Notes under the pieces: model-generated
The model's input: only the letters and a program-made list of their open reading frames with translations
The model's database searches: none
What the model was told of the DNA's origin: nothing
Made by a program: the position numbers and the translations under genes
From: Tricholomella constricta
Taxonomy: Eukaryota; Basidiomycota; Agaricomycetes; Agaricales; Lyophyllaceae
Assembly (NCBI GenBank): GCA_013368375.1
Contig: JAACJP010000015.1
Span: 744,001 to 808,000, forward strand
Direction: 5' to 3'
DNA length: 64,000 nucleotides
Part shown: positions 56,842-64,000 of the stretch, one piece after another
Position numbering within the stretch: position 1 is the stretch's first letter
Layout of the letters: every line of letters starts with the position of its first letter

Positions 56842-59065
56842 CCAATGATTCGGTCCTTAAATAACAGAATGACACTGCATACAATGCGTTCCGATAACGC
56901 TCGAAACCACAGCTCGGTGAAATCTTTTCACCAGGTTAGTTATTTTCCTGATCTCCTCATCAGACTATCTTTTTCTAAGTTATGCTGCACCACACTGCAG
57001 TCATCCGTTTCATCCTCATCCTTGCTTTGGAAGTGCACATTCACTCTCTGTATCTTTGCATTTAACTTAATGCGCACATAATCGCTTTGTATGAAACCAT
57101 GATTACGGTAGTACAAACCCAACCAGGCCCACACCCCCGTTAACGCAGGCTCAGGTTCACACAACATATCCACCCTTGGCCCCAAGCGGTGCTCAAACTC
57201 CTCCTCAATCCTTCCCAATCCAACCACACCGCGTCCCAGTCCCAGTCCCAGTCCCACCCCTTTCCACCTACCCCCGCCACCGCGCAAAAACCGCGCTGTC
57301 TCGACCTCAAGCATCTACTCCAAGTCCTGCAGGTCCACAAGTGCCTTCAGCGCGTTCCGCGCCTCGCCTGCACGCCGGTTGTGGTCCCACTGTCGCAGCT
57401 TCTACTCCTACTCCTAGTCCGAGTTTCAGGTCCTGCCCATGCCCGGCGCCACACCACACCCTCAAGCAGGTACGGCAGGCCCAGGACCCCGGGCAGCGAC
57501 CTTGCATGCGTGGTGCGGGATGGCCGGCGTGCCCGTGCCCAGGAATAAGCACACGCGGTCGGGCGGGCGTGAGCGTGAATTAGGTGGGGGTGGAGGAGGA
57601 GCTAGAGGGAGTTTTGGGTCGGTGGTGGCGGTAGCTGGGTAAGTGGAGTGAGGACGAGGCAGAGGAGCAAAATAGGGGTCGACTGCTGTTCCCCCCTGCC
57701 CCTTCTGCCGCTGTCCAGGGGCATGGTGAGGGTGCGAGCGTGGGTAGAGGTGAAGGGCGAGAGGCGGAGGGGGTGGCCATGTGCGCATAGATGGCGGACG
57801 CGAATGGAACGGCCGGGGGCTTGTGGTCGGGATGGATCGATGGGCGTGTGCTGGTTGTGGTGGTTGGAGAAGGCGGTGGGGGGAGATCGACGGTGGGGCA
57901 TGCGGGCGAGCTCCGTGGATACGGTGTCGGTCAAGTTCTGTGGTTACCGTGTCGGTCAACGTTGCGGAGCGGAGCGGCAGCGGCAGCTGGTCGTATGGGT
58001 TGCTATTGGTGCGCCCCCGCCCCTGCCCCCGCCCCCGCCCTGCTCACCCATCGACACCGTCCACCTGTCGACACCGCTATCCTCGCCCGTCGACCGACAA
58101 CGACATCGTCAAATTCCCATCGAACGTCGCATACGCCAGTGCCTGCTGTGCATGCATAACCATGCCCCCTTCGCTTGGGCTCGCAGCTGTGCACCGTCCG
58201 TACCTGCATGCCTACAATGAGCGGAGAACATTTGCGTCGCTAATGGAGTACTCACCTGAGACCACCGTGCTGCTCAGCTTCAGCACTTGCAGCACCCGCT
58301 CCTCCTCCAGCTGCGACTCGGCCTGCTTCAAGGTCTGCCCGGGGCGGGGGTTCGTTGGGTGGGAAAGAGCGCAAAACGAAGAGGTTTTGGGCAGTGTGTG
58401 GTGGCAGGAGTGGCGCCGCGGCGAAAGGATTCGATGGGACTTTGATGGGCGACATGATGCTGAGGTCCTCGGGGCTGTGGGATGTCAATGGGGCACCGAC
58501 ATACAAGAACAACCGGTGACAAGAGGCCGACCTTGCATGAATTTCCATTCGCGATCGATGGTCTTGCCTTGTCGGCGTGCATGAAGCCGCAGCTCAGCAA
58601 GTTTCTCATTCTGCTAGCGGCGACAACCACAACGTGAATCAAGTTGAAATTCTGTTGGTGAAGGGAGGGTTTTCATTACGTTAAATTCAGCTTCAGAGTC
58701 AGAGCAGCACGCACCAGGGGCACAGCGGACAGCGAGGTGAGGTGCGGCGGCGCCCATGTCGAGAACTTGTTGGACTTGTGCGGGTGAGTCGCCTGATTGG
58801 GGGCGTCACGGTGTGACTGATCGGTGGCTGTACAGGGCACCCTCACTGAGGGTGCCGACCTCGAACTTATTCGCGATGCCTTCTCGCCGCCATCGACGGC
58901 CTAGTCCATTTCCTGCAAACATGATCATATATTGCTCCAGAAACATTTTAACTTGCTGTGCAGTACGTCCACCGATTGCGGTGCCCATCATTATACTGAT
59001 CTTTCCTCTCGATCTATGAACAGCTCGCATTGGCCTCTGATCTGCCTGGGTAGCTCCCACAACCG
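56842..59065. other. Gene-poor stretch with GC-rich coding-like patches
   Basis: 57.2-57.6 kb has CCCAGT repeats. On the minus strand near 58340-58255 an exon-like piece with a CCGGGCAG acceptor and GTGAGT donor reads TLKQAESQLEEERVLQVLKL then SSTVVSG, followed after a short intron by MQVRTVHSCEPKRRGHGYAC. It looks like a coiled-coil protein fragment, family unknown. The rest has no recognisable gene. Confidence 0.35.
58836..58856. repeat. 21-bp palindrome, copy 1
   Basis: Perfect inverted arms GGCACCCTCA and TGAGGGTGCC around a single C. It is preceded by a segment (CGGTGTGACTGATCGGTGGC) that reappears in diverged form before copy 3. Confidence 0.9.
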
Positions 59066-59500
59066 ATGGACCTCGCAACGCTTGACAGTGAAATAAAACA
59101 TGCGCCAAGGCCGAGAAGATCAAGCTGGAGGTGGAACTGAAGGCATATTCGAATAACATGATGAAGGAGGTGAGTTTCCAGCACTTTGGCTGTCCTCGGC
59201 GCCAGCTGAGCCACTTTGCTCGCCACACGGGTTTCGCCATTGTTCATTGAAATTTATACAGATGGCTTATCGTGATCTGGGCGCCTCCTGGGCGAGTATT
59301 CGAGCGCTATCTACGTGAAATCACGCCAGCATTGTGCGACGAGCCAACGTGTCCTGGACATGTGCTTATCAGTCCTAGAGGTACGAACAGCCCGTCTTTA
59401 ACCCCTCCACTGCCCAATTCTCACATCTGAATCTAGATCTATGCACACATCTCCAGCTATGTCTTCAAGCCGACGCCGCACTCGAGGGACCGTCGACTCC
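59066..59500 (+). pseudogene. COP9 signalosome subunit 1 (CSN1) gene fragment
   Basis: Exon-like pieces with introns kept: about 59066-59169 (DLATLDSEIKH, one frame slip, then EKIKLEVELKAYSNNMMKE and a GTGAG donor), about 59248-59380 (MAYRDLG, one frame slip, GEYSSAIYVKSRQHC, TSQRVLDMCLSVLE, GTACG donor), and from 59437 (YAHISSYVF, then a one-base loss before ADAALE). These match the conserved region of CSN1/GPS1 (a PCI-domain subunit of the COP9 signalosome, which removes Nedd8 from cullins) just before the PCI domain. Only this stretch is present, and three frame slips make it non-functional. Confidence 0.75.
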
Positions 59501-59512
59501 AACAATGGGGCC

Positions 59513-59533
59513 GGCGCCCTCACTGAGGGTGCC
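59513..59533. repeat. 21-bp palindrome, copy 2
   Basis: Arms GGCGCCCTCA and TGAGGGTGCC around C (one G:T-type mismatch). It abuts the end of the CSN1 fragment and is followed by further single CTGAGGGTGCC and CAACTGAGG half units. Confidence 0.9.
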
Positions 59534-59814
59534 ACAACTGGCAACTGAGGGTGCCGCAACTGAGGTACCGCACACCTCGGACTTTCTTGCATTACTGACC
59601 CCATTCTGTCAGCTTCCGCGTGTATGCAGCTGGCAAGAATTCATGCCTACTGATCCATATTGGGAATGTATACGACACGGAATCTGATTACTGAAGGGCA
59701 ACGTTGCGAAGATGTACCCAGGCACGTCTTGGTTGTCTGGTATGCTGAATCTGGCGAGCATACTCACGGTGGTGTAGCATTTGTCCCTGGCGTCGTGTAT
59801 TTTCGCGAACACCT

Positions 59815-59965
59815 GGATATCAATCTCGCCGGCGCGGATCTGGTTCGCGATTTGGAGACGCTGATGAGGCCGGAGGAGTATTGGCGGTAGACGGTGTAAA
59901 GGGAGGCGGCGGCGTAGGGAATGCCAGCGTGCTGAGCGGCTATGGCTGCCTTTCGAAGAAACGGG
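59815..59965 (-). pseudogene. 3-ketoacyl-CoA thiolase exon fragment
   Basis: Minus-strand text reads AAIAAQHAGIPYAAASLYTV then YRQYSSGLISV, followed after a frame slip by NQIRAGEIDI. The thiolase gene at 41509 reads [20 protein letters not shown] here, so the match covers its residues of about 86-128. The catalytic Cys is Tyr in this copy. No other exon follows. Confidence 0.8.
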
Positions 59966-60124
59966 CCGTGAACATCGTGTGAGTGTGCCGCCTTTGACGC
60001 GGTGCGCATTCTTTGAGCTCATGAAGGCTTGTGTCTGAATGCCATGTCGAAAATGGAGCGACCACGGAGCAGAAACGCGACAGCATGTACAGCTTCTGGA
60101 GGTTCGGCGCCTTAGGTATGAATT

Positions 60125-60407
60125 TGCATTATAGTACATCCAGGGATACTGAGTTCGTTGGCAAAGTAGTTTTCGAATATGGTCGGGACGTAGACCTGCA
60201 ATAAACGGGGACGTGAGCGGCCTTTCGAGATTGGCGAGCAGGCGGTACATCGGGTTAGGTTACTTTCGAAAACATTATGAAAAAGCATATCTGCAGGGCG
60301 CAAAGGTCAGCACATGTACGCGCGGCAGCGGCTCGCCACAAATACGGCGACGAACACGCACCTTGCTGCCAGCACCATCCTTGACAATGACGAGCTTCAG
60401 GTGGAAG
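60125..60407 (-). pseudogene. Rho-type small GTPase gene fragment
   Basis: Three minus-strand exon pieces join in phase 0: about 60407-60362 (LKLVIVKDGAGSK before a GTGCGT donor), 60290-60264 (ICFFIMFSK), and 60195 to about 60128 (VYVPTIFENYFANELS). Rho1-like proteins read KLVIVGDGACGKT, CLLIVFSK, then VYVPTVFENYVAD. In the P-loop the first Gly is Lys and the Cys-Gly pair is Gly-Ser, so nucleotide binding would fail, and the gene ends after the switch I region. Introns are kept, pointing to DNA-level duplication. Confidence 0.75.
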
Positions 60408-63400
60408 GACACGGGGGCTGGGCTGCAAGTCGTTGTGGGGCCGTCAACGAGCTTTGATTCTTGACGGTTTGGGTATGATCCACGCTACGCCGCTCGCCAT
60501 CATCCTCAGCTTCTTCGTGGTGAGCAGTGCAATTTCTTCATTACCTTCCAGTTTGGGCACCGTCATTCCTTTTCAACCAGTTACTTGAAACATATCCCAG
60601 GTAATTTTAATTCACGTCAATCACTACTTTTGTAATACTTATCGTATACCTACGGTAGTCCTAGTCAAAGGCAGGTTGACATGGGTGAGCGCCGCCGCCG
60701 CTACGTGCACATGTAGGTTCTGGACCAAGTTTTTGCTTATCCTGTTGTAACATGTCTGACCCTAGCCTCCAGGACACGTATCTTCTTCGGATAAAAGTCG
60801 AGCTATCTCACTCAACTACGTCAAGATACACTTCGGCATCGTCGAGCGCAGGGAATTCGCGCGTGCATTTCACGAATGTCAAGGGCGGAATGAGGAACGT
60901 ACGGTGTTTTTCTCCCCTTTGGACGCATTGTCGCTCTCAGGGGGCCAGAGGAGCACCACCGTGCATGGTTGGGAGAGGTCGCGCAGCATTGGGCGCAGGG
61001 CGACGGTGGGGCTGGGCGCAGGTGGAGGTGGGCAGAAGGCGCTGGTGCGCAAGCTGAAGGTGTGGCACCCGGGCGAGAGCGAGAGGGCAGGGCACGGGAG
61101 TTTGAGAGGGGCGAGGGAAAGAGCGCTTGGGGTGGGAGCATGGGTATGGGCATGGACATGGGCAGGAGCACCGGCGGTCGTTGCGGCCTTCGATGGACAC
61201 GATCCCGGAGGGAGTGCAACGAAGAGCGAGGGGAGCCCTACAAGTGGGAACACGTCGAGCCCCTGCCCCAGTGGGGTGTTCTCGAGTGGGAGCAGCATGA
61301 GCTAGAGCTGATGAAGCGGATTAGCGCAGGCAGGCGCCCAGGGAGAAGTATGCGTATCTGGATGGGGACGCGCCGCCTCTCCCTGCGGTTCCCAAATGAA
61401 ACTCCTCACCTGCACTGTGGGCTTGTTCGGCTGAGCCGTCAGCATATGCATTCGGGAAGGTCGTGGCAAGAAGGCGTCGGCTGTTTTTTCCAACACGCCA
61501 TCTATGTCCGTATCTGCACCCAATGCCCCCCTTCCTTCGCCCTTCGCCGCCATACCAACGCACGACCGAGCATCCCGATCCGCTCATCTCCACCCGACTC
61601 GAGCGTCGCCTTTGCACAGTTTTTCTCGTGTTCGATATACTTGCCTCGGCGCACTCTAGCGCCTCCTCCCTGCTCTTCGACAATGCCTCACCGATGTCGA
61701 AATTGGAACTGATCGAGCGAGCTGGGTCGCATGCACAGCGACCGGCTGACCCAATGTGTTGATTACAGATGTAGGAGATGGAAGTACGGGCGGGCGGCTT
61801 AGGTTCCTTGATTTGATCGGTCTGGTGCGTTGGAACCTGGCTTGATGGACAAGGAACACGATATCAAGATGCTAGCGGCATTGTATATAGCGTAGAATTA
61901 ATTGATACTATGGATCTGAATATGGTGAACCAACAGGAACCGGCAGATATATCGACTTGCGCAGTTCGTCGACCGTCTTGATTTATTCTCGATGGCAATG
62001 TATGATCCGATTGCCCTCGTGGTAAGGACTCAGACGACGCTACACATACATATGTCCCCAGCTGATATCCCAATCTCTCCATATATCATTTTCTCTGAGT
62101 AAATGCACACTACTATTCTCGGTGGAAGGGAATCGATATCTGCGCTGATCCTTTCTCTGTCCTGCCTTCATTGTGGGCGATTGTTCGATATTGCCGAGTC
62201 TCTGAGACCAAGGAAATTAGCACTGGATGATTCGAGCAATGTGGTGCGTGTTCATAGCCCCACGATCACTTTGAACTCCATCTCTTTGAGCGGCAGGATC
62301 ATAATCATCGCGCCAAGGAATTGGCAAGCGAGCACGAACGACGTCTGAAACACACAGCTGGCGAGATTGACTCCGACTGTCAAGGTCCCAAGGGATCTCT
62401 TTACAATTCGCAGAGATGTTGATCGCAAGCGAGACGGAAAATCTTAACAGATTTCTCAAGAATGATAGGACCGGTTGACGAATTGCATAGGGTGTAAGGT
62501 CACAACCCTTGTAGATGACTCACAAAGGAAAGGGGAGAGGATACAGGGTAGTTCTAAGCAAGTCCTCCAGAGGCTGAAGACGATTACATCGATATGTGTA
62601 TGGGCCGCGCACATGAAGATTGGAGAGAAAAAACAGCCGAGACAGGCTCAAGACGGCATATTGGAAATCACGCGCCGCAGCCTCTACGCCCTGTACGAAT
62701 ACATGTTCTGCCTCGCAAATGAGGTTATTTGATCTGATGGTTGAGCATTGGAAGACATACCGTGTTCCCAGTATCTCTTGCCGTGGTCCTGCCCAATTTA
62801 ACTCGCCCACGCGCCCTTGAATCTAAGCTCAGTTACCTGCCCATGCAGAACGTCGCAGCCTGAGTCGAGAAAGACATAAAATCTCACCCCCTCACGAATC
62901 CCTCTCCATATCTCCAATGTTCATACTTGCCCCGATACGCCTGATACCGCTTTCCGTCTAAAATAAGACTCACATAAGGACACATAGTACGTCCATGATA
63001 CCGTAGATTGGCTTACCTCCCATGTAGTGATTTCCGTCCCTTATCTTCCCGCCGCGTGCGTCGTATTAAGCTGCTGCGCGAGACTGTGGGTGGAAGATGT
63101 CACACATCAGGCCAGCTTAACATAGGGCTGTAACAACGCACCTTTAAGCCCTGTATCGTGCACATCCCAAGTGCGAAAGCGCCTTCAAGCACCCTTCTCC
63201 TTTCTGAAACCCACGGCGCATTGTAAAGCGAAAGCACGAGACCAGATAGATGATGTCTGACGGCCATGCAGCTGTGCGACGAGGGAGAGTTCACGTCATG
63301 GTAAGTGGATAGAAAATGAAAATGGCATACCTTAAATGTTCACGGGGTCCGATGCGGGCGGCGAAAGACGTAACCTAAGGCTGGAACAATGGATCTACCG

Positions 63401-63967
63401 CCGAGCATTCGGTTATGTCGCAAGGGATCGGCACATGGTGTCAGTCAATCGTGAATGAACACGGCACTGTAAAACTCATCTTCTCTCTCCCTCTCCCTCT
63501 CCCTCTCCATGTCCTTGTCTGAGCGTGTTAATGCGACGGAATGTCAAGTCGCTTTCGAAATCGCCATCGAGGTCGCTGCCGATCCATGTCTGCTTGTTGC
63601 TCTTGAGTCTTCATAGCGCGTTTCTGTGAGGGAAGAAGGGTTTCAACTATGTCAAATCACAATTAGAGCACATACAGGAGGCACAGCGGATAGCTAGGTG
63701 AAGTGCGGCGGACGTCGTTGGACTTGTGCCAATCTCGGCGAGGAAGGGCTGGAGCGATGAGGCGTTACGCTGTGACTGTCAATGATCGGTGGCTGTACTA
63801 CCAACACCAACGATCATCGATCATCGCTCAACGAGGAGTACGCGCAGACCGGCTTGTAGTCTTATCCAGGTGTGAGTTCTTCATGTTTCACGTTCCTGCG
63901 AGATTCAACACTGTACTAAAACTCCAATTATCCCGTAGTGGTTCAGGGACAACCGCTTTTTTTCCAG
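60408..63967. other. Gene-poor stretch, coding-like scraps
   Basis: No intact gene. Scraps: plus strand near 62268-62380 reads HDHFELHLFERQDHNHRAKE then LASEHERRLKHTAGEIDSDC, helix-like, family unknown; minus strand near 61690-61570 reads LSKSREEALECAEASISNTR. A CTCTCC microsatellite lies at 63485-63508. From about 63620 on, sequence resembles 58620-58830 (GGCACAGCGGA, GTGCGGCGG, TTGGACTTGTG, GATCGGTGGCTGTAC), leading up to palindrome copy 3. Confidence 0.4.
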
Positions 63968-63988
63968 GGCGCCCTCACTGAGGGTGCC
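63968..63988. repeat. 21-bp palindrome, copy 3
   Basis: Arms GGCGCCCTCA and TGAGGGTGCC around C, identical to copy 2. It is followed by CGCCGCACCCTC at the window end, so the repeat may continue outside. Confidence 0.9.
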
Positions 63989-64000
63989 GCCGCACCCTCG

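Noticed and set aside
1..64000. tRNA or rRNA genes, CRISPR arrays, bacterial features
   Set aside because: I found no convincing A/B-box pair with cloverleaf pairing and no rRNA-like sequence; CRISPR arrays are not expected in a fungus and the tandem repeats lack unique spacers.

Overview
The window is nuclear DNA from a filamentous basidiomycete (mushroom-type, Agaricomycete-like). The evidence is dense short introns of about 50-85 nt with GT(A/G)NG donors and (C/T)AG acceptors, fungal enzyme families, no bacterial-type operons, and gene islands separated by long stretches of repeats and decayed genes. Exon-intron models below were built by hand. Where I say a model closes, every junction keeps the reading frame and restores family motifs.

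Layout. 1.9-8.9 kb: two minus-strand genes for low-complexity proteins that share a VGRGTP(I/V)D motif. 11.5-12.1 kb: an orphan cellulose-binding (CBM1) tail split over four exons. 13.5-19.4 kb: two tandem plus-strand paralogues of an unnamed C2HC-finger family with matching introns and matching promoters, separated by a minus-strand SAM-dependent methyltransferase. 22.5-24.7 kb: a nine-exon GH79 glucuronidase-type enzyme with a putative GPI tail. 29.1-33.0 kb: a MYND-finger protein of the samB/Mub1 type. 34.5-37.7 kb: a 15-exon secreted alpha-amylase (GH13) with an N-terminal CBM21 starch-binding domain. 39.3-40.5 kb: a wrecked third copy of the C2HC-finger gene on the other strand. 41.5-42.9 kb: a 3-ketoacyl-CoA thiolase.

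From 43 kb on the window is mostly repeats and relics: micro- and minisatellites, a 152-bp tandem repeat, two related satellite-like arrays (about 51 and 55 kb) flanking a broken GH16 glucanase gene and a small three-exon gene (79 aa), then a 0.7-kb tandem duplication. At 59.0-60.4 kb, intron-retaining fragments of three unrelated housekeeping genes (COP9 signalosome subunit 1, thiolase, Rho-type GTPase) lie side by side. A perfect or near-perfect 21-bp palindrome recurs three times nearby (58.8, 59.5 and 64.0 kb).

Biologically, the intact genes cover extracellular polysaccharide breakdown (amylase, GH79, CBM1 and GH16 relics), beta-oxidation (thiolase) and ubiquitin-linked or developmental regulation (samB/Mub1). 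There is no evident metabolic cluster. The most unusual signals are the duplicated C2HC-finger locus with conserved promoter and the gene-fragment mosaic at 59-60 kb.
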